Below are positions 33,163 to 48,345 of a stretch of DNA of 64,000 nucleotides, piece by piece. This DNA is from Tolypeutes matacus (lineage: Eukaryota; Chordata; Mammalia; Cingulata; Chlamyphoridae): the NCBI GenBank assembly GCA_026826555.1, contig JAKSZT010053837.1, positions 4,812,520 through 4,876,519 of the forward strand. Reading direction: 5' to 3'. The stretch's first letter is position 1; the number at the start of each line of letters is the position of its first letter. Below the pieces are notes generated by a model. That model ran no database searches, was not told the DNA's origin, and saw nothing but the letters and a program-made list of their open reading frames with translations. The position numbers were made by a program, and so were the translations under genes.

Positions 33163-34289
33163 GACTTCCGGAAAGATGGCGGACTAGTAAGACACGAGAA
33201 TCTCTTCTCCAGAAAAATAGCTAGAGGACAGGCTGAAACAGCCCCGAAAAAGATCTTGTAGGGTTTAGGACAGCAGGTGAAGGCCGCACACCATCCAGAG
33301 GAGAGAGGGACAAAAGAGGGAAATCATGACGACAGAACCGTGAGTTGGAACCAGCAGCGGCTGCTGCTGCCGGCACCCTCCCCCATACTTTTTAGAATTC
33401 TCGGGCCTCTGGGCCTGTGACTACAGACAAAGGGGGCTCTAGGGACCTGCCACCCCAGGAAAGGGGAGAGAGAGGGACACAGCCTTAGGCTGACTCAGGT
33501 TCTGACCCTCAAATTTGGGCTGCGGAGCCCCACAGACCCTTCCACACGGTGGTTTGCCCTGGGAGCCTAGAAAGGACTGGAGAAATCCGACCCTCGCAAC
33601 CTCCCTCTCTTCTAGCCTGGATTAATAGTTGAGGACTCCACAGGAGAGGGGAGAGAGAGCCTGGGGCTGACCCTACTTTTGACTAGCAGGTTTGGTCTGC
33701 CCTGTCCCGAGAGCCCTTCCAGGCTGGATGGGGCTGTGCCATTGTTTGCCTTGGAGCCTGCAAGGGGTTAAAGATATACAAACCTCCCAATCTCCTCCTC
33801 TACTAACAGGGACTGATTGTTGAGGATTCAGAAGGGAGTGGAAATATTTCCTAGCTGGGAAAAGGGGGGCGCTACCAGAAAAGTCTGGAGAACTGTCTCA
33901 GAAAGTTTGAATTACAAAGCTCTTAGACCCCAGACAGGAATCTCTATCACATTGATCTGGTCTGTGTAACAACAAATACACTCCGACCAGGCATTGAATT
34001 GAGAGCTGCCAATGAGTGCCATCTCCTAGCAGACCAAGGAAGTGTACATAAGAAAATTAATAAGTAGGAGAGGCTTTTCCTGACCTCTTCAGCCTCCCTG
34101 CCCAAGGTCCTAGGAAACGACTCTACAATCAATTACTGGGTCCAGTGCTCAGTTTTGAGCAACCAGCAGAATAATCCTAATAATCAAGGTTGAGCCAAAA
34201 AACAAATAGTTATGGTAACTCACAGCCTCCTGCCACTAAAACCCTATAAAGGAAAAAGAGAGCATCTAAGTAAAATACAACCTAATGAG
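33163..34289 (+). promoter_or_regulatory. 5' UTR and promoter of the younger L1, with degenerate repeat units of about 190-200 bp
   Basis: Starts GACTTCCGGAAAGATGGCGG, where AAGATGGCGG (33173-33182) is a YY1 core on the reverse strand; YY1 fixes the start of transcription in human L1. Repeated units are seen at about 33418, 33619 (GGATTAATAGTTGAGGA) and 33809 (GGACTGATTGTTGAGGA), each with a GGGGAGAGAGAG-like word or relic. The leader ends before the ORF1 ATG at 34290. Transcriptional activity cannot be inferred. Confidence 0.7.
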
Positions 34290-35252
34290 ATGCCTAAGCA
34301 CCAGCAAAAAATTACGAGCCATACTAAGAATATAGAAGACATGGCCCAAGAAAAGGAATACAGCAAAGTCCCAGAAGAGATGCAGAATTTGAGAGAACTG
34401 ATCAGTGGGATGAGCACAAATTTCCAAAATCAAATTAATGACATGAAAGACAATATAGTTAAAGAGATAAATGACATCAAGAAGACATTGAGCGAATGCA
34501 AAGAAGAATTTGAAATACTGAACAGAAAAGAAACGGGGTTCATGGGAATGAAAGACACAATAGGTGAAGTCAAAAACACATTTGAGGCATACAACAGCAG
34601 ACTCGAAATGACAGAAGAAAGAATAAGTGCTACAGAAGACAGAGAAGCTAAACTTAAAGAGAGTAAAGAACAGAGAGAGAAAAGAATGGAAGAAACTGAG
34701 CAGGGGCTCAGAGAGTTGAATGACAACACAAAATACAACAACATACGTGTCATGGGAGTTCCAGAAGGGGAAGAGAAAGGAAAAGGGGCAGAAAGAGTAT
34801 TTGAGGAAATAATAGCTGAAAATTTCCCAACTCTCACGAAAGAAATGAACTTACATGTCCAAGAAGCACACCGTACCCCAATGAAAATAAATCCAAATAG
34901 ACCTATGCCAAGACACATACTATTCAGAATGTCAAATGTAAAAGATAAAGAGAAAATTCTCAGAGCAGCAAGAGAGAAGCAAATGAACACATGCAAAGGA
35001 TGTCCAGTAAGACTTAGTGCAGATTTCTCTTTAGAAACCATGGAGGCAAGAAGACAGTGGTATGATACAATTAGGAAACTGAAAGAGAAAAACTGCCAGC
35101 CGAGAATTCTTTACCCAGCAAAACTGTCCTTCAAATATGATGGTGAATATAAAGTATTCACAAACAAACAGAAACTAAGAGAGTTTGCAAAAAAGAACCC
35201 ACCTTTGCAGGAAATATTAAAGGAAGCCTTAGAACCTGAAAGAAAAAGTTAG
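34290..35252 (+). CDS. L1 ORF1 protein (RNA-binding chaperone), open frame
   Basis: ORF1p is the trimeric RNA-binding protein that coats L1 RNA. The frame is open for 320 codons from the ATG at 34290, and a longer reading from 34212 is possible. I prefer 34290 because two other L1s here start their ORF1 at the homologous place with the shared motif QQKIT-HTK. Visible parts, numbered from 34290: a coiled-coil-like region about 30-145 rich in E, K and L; an RRM-like region about 150-235 with IRVMGVPEGEE and RHILFRMSNVKDKEKILRAA; and a C-terminal domain about 240-315 with RLSADFSLETMEARRQW and LYPAKLSF. Length is normal for the family. ORF2 downstream is broken, so the protein may act only in trans if made at all. 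Confidence 0.88.
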   Translation: MPKHQQKITSHTKNIEDMAQEKEYSKVPEEMQNLRELISGMSTNFQNQINDMKDNIVKEINDIKKTLSECKEEFEILNRKETGFMGMKDTIGEVKNTFEAYNSRLEMTEERISATEDREAKLKESKEQREKRMEETEQGLRELNDNTKYNNIRVMGVPEGEEKGKGAERVFEEIIAENFPTLTKEMNLHVQEAHRTPMKINPNRPMPRHILFRMSNVKDKEKILRAAREKQMNTCKGCPVRLSADFSLETMEARRQWYDTIRKLKEKNCQPRILYPAKLSFKYDGEYKVFTNKQKLREFAKKNPPLQEILKEALEPERKS

Positions 35253-35360
35253 GAGAGAGAGGCTTGGAGGAGAGTATAGAAGAAAGAAAAGCAGAAAGGA
35301 TAACCAAAAGAGTAAAAAAAAAGACAAAAATAAGATAACATATGAAAACCAAAGAATAAA

Positions 35361-38300
35361 ATGGAGGAAATAAATAGTGCATTTTCAGTAATATCATTGA
35401 ATGTGAATGGATTAAATTCCCCAATCAAAAGATACAGGCTGACAGAATGGATAAAAAAAACATGAGCCATGCATATGCTGCTTATAAGAAACTCACTTCA
35501 GACACAAGGATACAAGCTGGCTGAAAGTAAAAGGTTGGAAAAAGATACTCCATGAGAATAGTAAACATCAAAGAGCAGGGGTAGCTATACTAATATCAGA
35601 CAAAACAGACTTCAAATGCAAAAAAGTGACAAGAGATGCGGAAGGCCATTATATATTAATAAAAGGGACGATCCTCCAGGAAGATATAACAGTCATAAAT
35701 ATCTACGCACCTAACCAGGGTGCCCCAAAATATATGAGACAAACTCTGGCAAAACTGAAGGGAGAAATAGACATTTCTACAATAATCGTCGGGGACTTCA
35801 ACACCCCTCTCACATCATTAGATAAAACAACTAGACAGAAGATCAACAAGAAAACAGAGAACTTGAACAATATGATAAACAAGTTAGACCTAACAGACAT
35901 ATACAGAACACTGCATCCAAACTCAGCGGGTTATACATTCTTCTCAAGTGCCCATGGATCTTTCTCCAGGATAGACCACATGTTAGGTCACAATACAGCT
36001 CTCAATAAATATAAAAAGATTGAAATTATACAAAGCACATTCTCAGATCATAATGGAATGAAACTAGAAATCAATAACAGACAGGAAAAAAGGAAATTTG
36101 CAAATGTGTGGAGACTGAACAACACACTCCTAAATATTCAGTGGGTCAAAGAAGAAATTGCAAGTGAAATCAGTAAATATATTGAGACAAATGAAAATGA
36201 GAACACAACATATCAAAACTTATGGGATACAGCGAAGGCAGTCTTGAGAGGGAAATTTATAGCCCTAAATGCCTATATTAAGAAACAGGAAAGAGCTAAA
36301 CTCAAAGATTTAACTGAACAACTTGAGAAACTAGAGAAAGAACAGCAAACCAATCCCAAAGCAAGCAGAAAGAAAGAAATAATAAAGATTAGAGCAGAAA
36401 TAAATGAAAATGAGAACAAAAAAGCAATAGAGAAAATCAACAAAACCAACAGTTGGTTCTTTGAGAAGATCAATAAGATTGACAAACCCCTCGCTAGACT
36501 AACAAAGAAAAAAAGAGAGAAGATACAAATAAATACAATCAGAAATGAAAGGGGGAAAATTACAAATGACCTCACAGAAATAAAAAGAATCATAAGGGGA
36601 TATTATGAGAAACTATATGCAAACTAGACAACCTAGATGAAATGGACAAATTTCTAGAAACTCATAACCAACCTACACTGACACAACAAGAAATACAAGA
36701 ACTTAACAAACCAATCACAATTAAGGAGATTGAATCCGTCATCAAAAATCTCCCAGCAAACAAAAGTCCAGGACCAGATGGCTTCACAGGTGAGTTCTAC
36801 CAAGCATTTCTAAAAGAATTAACACCAATCCTGTTTAAACTCTTCCAAAAAATTGAAGAGGAGGGAAAATTACCCAACACATTTTATGAAGCCAACATCA
36901 CTCTAATACCAAAGCCAGATAAAGATTCCACAAGAAAAGAAAATTACAGACCAATCTCTCATGAACATAGATGCAAAAATTTTCAACAAAATACTTGCAA
37001 ATCGAATCCAACAGCATATCAAAAGACTTATACATCACGACCAAGTGGGATTTATTCCTGGTATGCAAGGCTGGTTCAACATAAGAAAATCAATCAATGT
37101 AATACACCATATTAACAAATTGAAGGAAAAAAAACACATGATCATCTCAATAGATGCAGAAAAGGCATTCGACAAAATCCAACATCCTTTTTTGATAAAA
37201 ATACTTCAAAAGATAGGAATAAAAGGAAAATTCCTCAATATGATAAAAGGCATATATGAAAAATCCACAGCCAACATCATACTCAATGGGGAAAGATTGA
37301 AATCTTTCCCCCTAAGATCAGGAATAAGACAAGGATGCCCACTGTCACCATTGTTATTCAACATTATACTAGAAGTTCTAGCTAGGGCAATTAGACAAGA
37401 CAAAAAAATTAAAGGCGTCCAAATAGGAAAAGAGGAAGTAAAACTCTCACCGTTTGCGGATGACATGATCCTGTATTTAGAAAATCCTGAAGTATCAACA
37501 ACAAAGCTACTTGAACTAATAAATGAGTTCAGCAAAGTGGCAGGATATAAGATCAACACGCAAAAATCAGTAATGTTTTTGTACACTAGTACTGAACAAT
37601 CTGAAGAGGAAATCAGGAAGAAAATTCCATTTTCAATAGCAACAAAAAGACTCAAATACCTAGGAGTTAATTTAACCAAGGAAGTACAGGACCTATATGC
37701 AGAAAACTACAAAACAATGCTAAAAGAAATTTTAAAAGACCTAAACAAATGGAAAGGCCTTCCGTGTTCATGGATTGGAAGAATAAATATCGTGAAGATG
37801 TCAATCTTGCCCAAACTGATTTATAGATTCAATGCAATACCAATCAAAATCCCAACAGCTTACTTTACAGAATTAGAGAAGGCAATTACCAAATTCATCT
37901 GGAAGGGTAAGTGCACCCGAATAGCCAAAAGTATTCTAAAAAAGAAGAGCAATGTGGGAGAATTTCACTGCCAGACCTTGAAACATATTACAAAGCTACA
38001 GTGGTCAAAACAGCATGGTACTGGCATAAAGATAGACACATCGATCAGTGGAATAGAATTGAGAATCCAGAAATAAACCCTCACCTATACAGTCAACTGG
38101 TTTTTGACAAACCTACCAAGCCCACGCTGATGGGAAAAAAACAGTCTCTTCAACAAATGGTGTTGGGAGAACTGGATATCTATAACCAAAAGAATGAAAG
38201 AGGACCCCTATCTCACCCCCTATACAAGAATCAACTCAAAATGGATCAGAGATCTAAATATAAAAGCCAGGACCATAAAACTACTAGAAGAAAATGTAGG

Positions 38301-39174
38301 GAAACATCTTCAAGACCTTGTAGTAGGTGGTGGTTTCTTGGACTTCACACCCGAAGCACATGCAACAAAAGAAAACGTAGATAAATGGGACCTCCTCAAA
38401 ATTAAACACTTTTGCACCTCACAGGACTTTGTCAAAAGGGTGAAAAGGCAGCCAACTCAATGGGAAAAAATATTTGGAAATCACATATCTGATAAGGGTT
38501 TAATATCCAGGATATATATATAAAGAGATGTTACAACTCAAGAATAAAAAGACAACCTAATTTAAAAATGGGCCAAAGACTTGAATAGACATTTCTCCGA
38601 AGAAGAAATACAAATGGTAAAAAAACACATGAAGAAATGCTCAACATCACTCATGATTAGGGAAATGCAAATCAAAACTACAATGAGATATCATTTCACA
38701 CCTATCAGAATGGCCACTATTTAAAAGACAGAGAACTACAAGTGTTGGAGAGGATGTGGAGTGATAGGAACACTTCTTCACTGTTGGTTGGAATGCAGGA
38801 TGGTACAACCATTATGGAGGACTGTTTGGCAGTTCCTAAAGAAGTTGAATATAGACTTGCCACGTGACCCTACAATACCACTACTGGGTATATACCCAGA
38901 AGAACTGAGAGCAGTGACACGAACAGACATCTGCACACCGATGTTCATAGCCACATTATTCACCATTGCCAAAAGTTGGAAACAACCCAGGTGTCCATCA
39001 ACAGATGAATGGATAAACAAACTGTGGTCTATTCACATGATGGAATATTATGCAGCTGTAAGAATAAATGAAGTCATAAAGCATATGGCAACATGGATGA
39101 ACCTGGAGGACATTATGTTGAGTGAAGCAAGCCAGACACAAAAGGACAAATACTGTATGAATGCATTACTATGA
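35361..39174 (+). pseudogene. L1 ORF2 (endonuclease and reverse transcriptase), disabled
   Basis: Spans 3.8 kb, the normal ORF2 length, from ATG 35361 (MEEINSAFS) to TGA 39174. Endonuclease landmarks persist: [21 protein letters not shown] and [10 protein letters not shown]. Reverse-transcriptase landmarks: [24 protein letters not shown] and FADDM (the catalytic pair, near 37453-37467). The C-terminal region has [18 protein letters not shown]. Lesions I can place by comparing with the expected family frame: an extra base in the A-run near 35461; a nonsense codon near 35486; a short deletion near 36625; a 2-base loss near 36958; a 1-base loss near 37962; an extra A near 38138; an AT-repeat expansion near 38515; and stops near 38561 and 38722. 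It cannot encode full ORF2p. Confidence 0.9.
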
Positions 39175-39396
39175 AACAAATATATTGTGTAGCATATTGT
39201 TTGATTAAAAAAAAAATTCATATGTATCCATTACATTTAATTGAGAAATGTATACATTTATTCATCTGTGTTTACTTTTTAGTTTTTAATTGTTTATATT
39301 TTCAATTATTAAATGTACAAAATAAAGTTTTAAAAAATGTTTTAAAAGATGAAATTGAGAATAAAAACACAATAGAGAAAATTAAAAAAAAAAAAA
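39175..39396 (+). other. 3' UTR and A tail of the younger L1
   Basis: Short AT-rich 3' UTR of about 220 bp with AATAAA at 39321-39326 and a terminal A-rich stretch (39381-39396). It differs from the roughly 1-kb 3' UTR of the older L1 at 45480-46466. So the two L1s, although similar in ORFs, use different 3' ends. Confidence 0.75.
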
Positions 39397-39408
39397 AATA
39401 GAAAGGGG

Positions 39409-40591
39409 TCAGGGTCAGACAGGCTCCTAATAAGCAGGAATCTGCCCAACTGCAAAGAGTCAAACCTGCCCTAGGGAAAGTGATTGGATAGCTTTCTGAA
39501 GAGCTAACTGACCCAATGAGAAAGTTTAGCTCAGTAGAGGTGTTTCCTCCTTGAATATACGAGGTCCCTAGTTTGATTCCCAGCTTCTCTTAGAGTAGTG
39601 ATCCACTAGGATATCAAACATCCAGCTGATACTTTAACAGGGAAAACACAGACATTATGTTTGTGTTAGCTTCTCTTAGGTCTCCTATTTTTCCTTAAAA
39701 AAAAAAGGTTACTTTTTAAAAAATGTAACTTAGTTTACTCACTAAAGCCCACTTCAAAACTTGCAGAGGGCAGGCTGCAGGGTAATTGATTGATGAACAC
39801 CGGCAGCCTGAGAAGCCCCTCAGGGGCCTAAGAGGGAAGGCTGTTTTTCCTTAGTTTGTGTTTGACTGCTTGCTTGTATGTTTGTTTGTTTTGTTTTGTT
39901 TTGTTGTTTTTCTTTCCTCTTCCCACCCCCCCCCCTTTTAAATTAGGTGCTGCTGGCTTGTTTCTTGTTTGCTGTGTTGCCTGTTCCTTGATTTCTCCTT
40001 TTCCATGTACTCTGATTTTGTCTCCCATGCTCTCTCTTTTCCTTCCTTCAGTTTTCTATCTTCCGCTTTCTGTTGTTGTTCTTACATTCGATCTCTCTTT
40101 ATTTAGTCATCAATTTTTCTGGTTTTTATTTCTATCTCGTCTATTCTGTTTTCTTTCTTTTACTAACTTTTCTTTCTTTTTTGTCTGTTGTTTTCTTTTC
40201 CCCACTCTCCTCATTATTCTGGCCTTTTGATTCATTATATATATTTTTCTCTATTTGGTTTCCCTTTTCATTGTTGGTACTCCACTTTTTTATTCCTATT
40301 ACTCTACAGTGCTTACATGAGTAAAATATTCAATTTCCTATGTCTTATATGGTTCCTCTTCTAACTTTTACTATTATTATTACTATTATCCTTTTTCTTT
40401 TCTTACCTCTTTCACTTTCTCTGGCCCTAATCTTTTTCCTTCAAGGGAACATAGACAAGAGCAAGGAAATAGAATAAGAGGAACAAAGTGTCAAAGAGAA
40501 AACTTAACACACACACAAAAACAGCAACTAAATAAAACCCTAGAATAGAGAGAGAAGCTAATCAACTGAATAAACCCATCAAGATAATAAG
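39409..40591 (+). mobile_element. Older L1, second half of 5' UTR
   Basis: Resumes after the younger L1 target copy with GTCAGGGTCAGACAGG. It contains a tRNA-like piece (AGTTTAGCTCAGTAGAGG, about 39519) followed by GTTTGATTCCCAG, perhaps a SINE fragment, and a pyrimidine-rich stretch (39860-40440). It leads into ORF1 at 40592. No coding function seen; the 124-codon frame at 39856-40230 is only pyrimidine-rich low complexity. Confidence 0.65.
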
Positions 40592-41572
40592 ATGACCAGA
40601 CAGCAACAAAAAATTACAAACCATACTAAAAAACAGGAAGGCATGGCCCAGTCCAATGAATGAACTAAAAACCAGGAAGAGATGCAGAACATTGAACAAC
40701 TAATCAAAGCTGTCCAAACAAATATCATGGACCAACTTAATGAAGTGAAGGAAGAGATTAAGGATAGTAAGAAGACATTGGGAGAACATACTGAAGAAAT
40801 TATAAACATACGTAAAAAGATGACAGATATGATGGTAATGAATGGCACAATCCAAGAAATCAAAAATACACTGGAAGCATATAACAGCAGATTTGAACAG
40901 GCAGAGGAAAGAATTAGCAATGTGGAAGACAGTACATCTGAAATTAAACAGGTAGTAGAAAAGATAGATAAAAAGATAGAAAAAATCCAGCAGGGACCAA
41001 GGGATCTGAATGACAACACAAAACACACAAACATATGCATTATAGACATCCCAGAGGGAAAAGAGAAGGGAAAGGGGACAGAAGGAGTGTCAGAGGAAAA
41101 AATGGCTGAAAACTTTCCAAACCTATTGAGGGAGATGGATGTACATGTCCAGGAAGCGCAGCAAACCCCAAACAGTATAAATCCCAACAAGCCTACTCTA
41201 AAATATATACTTATCAAATTATCCAATGCTCAAGAAAAAGAGAAAATACTGAAAGCAGGAAGAGAAAAGAGAACCATCACATACAAGGGAAGCTCAATAA
41301 AATTAAGTGCTGATTTCTCATCTGAAACCCTCATGGAGGCAAAAAGGCAGTAGTATGACATTGTTAAAGTACTAAATGAAGAAAACTTCTAGCCAAGAAT
41401 TCTCTATCCAGCAAAGCTGGCATTCAGAAATGACGGAGAGTTCAAAATATTCACAGAAAAACAAAAATTAAGAGAGTATGCCAACAAGAAACCTGCCCTT
41501 CAAGAAATACTAAAGGGAGTTCTGCAGGTTGAAAGGAAAAAACAGGATAGAGAGAGTTGGAGGAGAGTGTAA
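40592..41572 (+). pseudogene. L1 ORF1 of the older L1, three nonsense codons but no net frameshift
   Basis: From ATG 40592 (MTRQQQKIT) to TAA 41572 is 327 codons including the stop, in one reading frame. It aligns over its length with the younger ORF1, including coiled coil, NDNTKHTNICIIDIPEG-type RRM and a LSADFSSETL C-terminal domain. In-frame stops are TGA 40661-40663, TAG 41351-41353 and TAG 41390-41392; the middle one replaces the Trp codon of the family's RRQW motif. There is no frameshift, unlike ORF2 of the same element. Confidence 0.85.
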
Positions 41573-41630
41573 GAATAACTAAAAAGAGAAATAAAAACAA
41601 CATATGACATACATAAACCCAAAAGAAAAT

Positions 41631-45479
<3,849 letters not shown>

Positions 45480-46466
45480 ATTAAGGAAATCGAGAAGACT
45501 CAGAGAGCATTGTCTGGAAGATAGGTTTACAGGAAATAGAAAGGGAGAAGAAAGTTTTGAGCCAACGCCCATAAGGGTGAAATCTATGATAATGTGGAAG
45601 TGTGTAGTTGGACAGTGAAGGGATATGACAGGAGTGTAGTGATACTATTGGGTTGGGTGGTGTAGGTTTGATAGGGAGGGTGGGTTGGACAGTCCATGGA
45701 ACTGGGGGAAGAGTTGAGGGAGGGACCAGGTGAACACTGGGGATTGGTGGGTATGTGGTTGAAAGTACAAAGTTGGGAATGCTCTTATGGCAATATGACA
45801 AGGAAGGATTACTGGTTTAGGGTGTTGAATGGGAGGGCATTCGGGACAGGGCACATCTGGGGCAGGCTTCTAGGGAGTTGATCATTTTGTCATAATGTGT
45901 TGTATCAGTGGGTGGAGACCCATATAAGGAGCAGGAAGGAGTTGGAGTCCCATCCGGGGGAGGACCAATGTGTTCTCAAACAGAGGAGTGGGAGTCTTTC
46001 GAGGACACGGGCAGTTCCTAATAGGGAAGGACAAACCAGTGTGTCAAGACCTCAGTGTTGTTGCAAGTAACTGTGAATCTTGTCATCCAAGGAATGAAGC
46101 TGGGTGGTCGCTATGGGCCCTGAGGGGAGGGGGAGGGAGGAATAGAGTAGATGGAACAGGGGGTATTTATAGGGCAATGGAAGTGTTCTACATGATCTTG
46201 CAATGAAGGACACAGGCCATGTTAAATATCATCAATATTTATGAAAGTGTACGGTCTAAAATGTAAACTATAATGTAAATCATTGACTATGGTTAGTAGC
46301 TATGTTTCATTATTTGTACATCAGTTGTAACAAATGTACCATCCACATATAAAAAGGTATTAATATGGGAAGGGGGGAAAGGGGGAGGATGTTGGGTATA
46401 TGGGAGTCTCCTGTATTCTGTACGTGACTTTCTGTGACCTAAAACTTCTTTGAAAACAAAATGAAA
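45480..46466 (+). other. 3' UTR of the older L1 with G-rich tracts
   Basis: About 1 kb after the ORF2 stop. It includes purine runs such as GAGGGGAGGGGGAGGGAGG (46122-46140) and GGAAGGGGGGAAAGGGGGAGG (46367-46387). G-rich polypurine tracts are a usual part of L1 3' UTRs. It ends near 46466 in GAAAAAAAG. AAAAGTAAA at 46467-46475 repeats 32163-32171, a likely short target-site duplication. Confidence 0.7.
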
Positions 46467-46475
46467 AAAAGTAAA

Positions 46476-46555
46476 ATACTGGGGAATAAAAGGAAGAAAA
46501 TGTCACTGTATATACAGGACAACAGATATAACAGTGATGAAAGGCAAAATGTCAA
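46476..46555 (+). mobile_element. Ancient L1, third segment (between ORFs)
   Basis: Short piece with GGACAACAGATATAACAG and GATGAAAGGC. These fit a diverged continuation of the inter-ORF sequence interrupted at 32171. It is cut again near 46555. The match is weak and rests largely on position. Confidence 0.45.
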
Positions 46556-48345
46556 AAAATTTTTAAATATTTTTCATTATTTCTTAATATCCCAATTTTT
46601 AAATTTTATTTAATTTCTAGTTTTTAAAAATTTTTATTTATTTTATTTCTTATATTTAAACTATCATTATTATTTCATTTTCCTATTAATTGTATTAAGC
46701 TATTTCATTAGCTTCAGTTTTGAAGAAGCTTTAGATCACAGAAGGGTTACAATTGGGACAGGGGAAGATCATTGGTGTGGGGTGTCAGTGATGGGGGATA
46801 CATGGGAGGAAGTTCACCTGGACATACATATAATGTATATAAATGTGTTCAAATGTTCACAGGGCATTGTCACAGTTGGTAGAGATCCACACAATAACAG
46901 AAAGAATATTGAATTCCCATCCTGGGGAGCTCTGCCACAATCTCTAATGGAACAGCAACAATGCCCCAAGTACAGGGGCAATGACTAGTGAAGGAGGCTG
47001 GTCCATTGATGGGCCCTTTATATTGATGACTATACTTAAAAGCCTTTGCTCTTGAAATTGAAACTTAGCCTACTTTTATAGGGTGCCTAAGATTTACCTC
47101 TTGAGACCCTCCTTGTTGCTCAAATGTGGCCTCTTTCTAAGCCAAACTCAGTATATAAATGCATTACCTTCCCCCCAGCATGGGACATGATGCCCAGGGA
47201 TGAGCCTCCCTGGCACCGAGGGATTACTACCAAGCACCAAATAGTAATGCAACTGGAAAAAGATCTCAAATAAAAGGGGGAAATGGTAAAGACAAATGTG
47301 TTTATATGGCTAAGAGACTTCAAAGTGAGTTGGGAGGTCATCCCAGAGGTAATGCTTATGCACATCTCAGCAGGATCTCATAGACTGCCAAAGTAGATAC
47401 TACCTCAAATAGGGGGACTCCTGAGGGCTCTGGAGAAACCCAGGTCCTATGGTCAGGGCAGATAGCTCTGGAGTTTGGTGCCTTGCCATTGAGCCCTACT
47501 TTGGAATTTGTGCTCCTGAGAGTGATAGAGTTGGACTTAGTTATGGCTTCCCACATATGGCTCATCTGTCCCTTCTATTTGAACCTATAGTTGGTGCTGG
47601 AGTTGGTAGGTGTACGTCCAAGAGACTTAAATCTTTGGGCTGTCCATGTACCAGCTGGGCCCTGAGTCTCAGTGGAGTTGCAACACCTACTCTCCCATTC
47701 ATTGTATTCACCAAGGACAACTAACAAGGAGGTGAGGATGGACAACCACCATACCAAGGAAACAAGAGAACCTACAATTGCAAGCAAGAGAGTCCCATGC
47801 ATCGGCTGTATGGGATCAAAGCTCCCTCTCAATTATAGGTGGAGTGGACATCACCATCCTAGAATCTTCAGGACTGGGGAATGAATTATGGACTAAAGTG
47901 GACTTACTGGTATTCTACTATAGATTTATTGTGATTATAGCAATGGAAGAAAACACTGATGTGGAGGCAGTGGCCACTGGAGGCTCTGGGAGCAGGGAGA
48001 GGGAAAACCAGGTGTAATACGGGGGCATTTTTGGGACTTGGGAATCATCCTGAATTACATTGCAATGACAGATATAGGCCATTATATATCTTCCCATAAC
48101 CTACAGAATTGTATGGGAGAGGGTATAAACCACAGTGTAAACTATAATCCATGCTCAGTGACAATGCTCCCAAGTGTGTTTATCCATTGCAATGAATGTA
48201 CTATACAAATGAAGGATGTTGTTTATGTGGGAAAATGTGGGAGGTATGGGCAGTGGGGCATATGGGAATCCCTATATTTTTTTTATGTAACATTTATGTA
48301 ATGTAAGTATCTTTTAAAAATAAAAAGTTTATTAAAAAAGTAATT
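46556..48345 (+). mobile_element. Long non-coding L1-type 3' end, about 1.8 kb, with A-rich tail
   Basis: Ends in TTAAAAATAAAAAG and an A-rich tail. The last part matches the truncated insert at 4764-4936, so this 3' end has been copied elsewhere by L1 machinery. No ORF2 motif is found in the rest. The landmarks are GGACATGATGCCCAGGGATG (near 47184) and GGCTAAGAGACTTCAAAGTG. It could be a very long L1 3' UTR that is 5'-truncated or a non-autonomous element that uses an L1 tail. Open frames in it (for example 47449-47724) look accidental. Confidence 0.6.

Larger units (their letters stand above)
33163..39396 (+). mobile_element. Younger full-length L1, 6.2 kb, with target-site duplication
   Basis: A complete L1: 5' UTR with a YY1-like start, ORF1 (open), ORF2 (broken), 3' UTR with AATAAA, and an A run. 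The 12-bp repeat AATAGAAAGGGG flanks it at 33151-33162 and 39397-39408. The preceding context ATT|AAGAATAG resembles the L1 endonuclease site TT|AAAA. It sits in the 5' UTR of an older L1 of related sequence. ORF2 lesions mean that this copy is not autonomous. Confidence 0.92.

Noticed and set aside
34430..35041. 203-codon minus-strand frame over the younger L1 ORF1 (and 215 codons at 40579-41226)
   Set aside because: Antisense shadows of ORF1; the A-rich L1 sense strand gives few stops in antisense.
39856..40230. 124-codon frame rich in L, F and S
   Set aside because: Low-complexity pyrimidine-rich part of the older L1 5' UTR.
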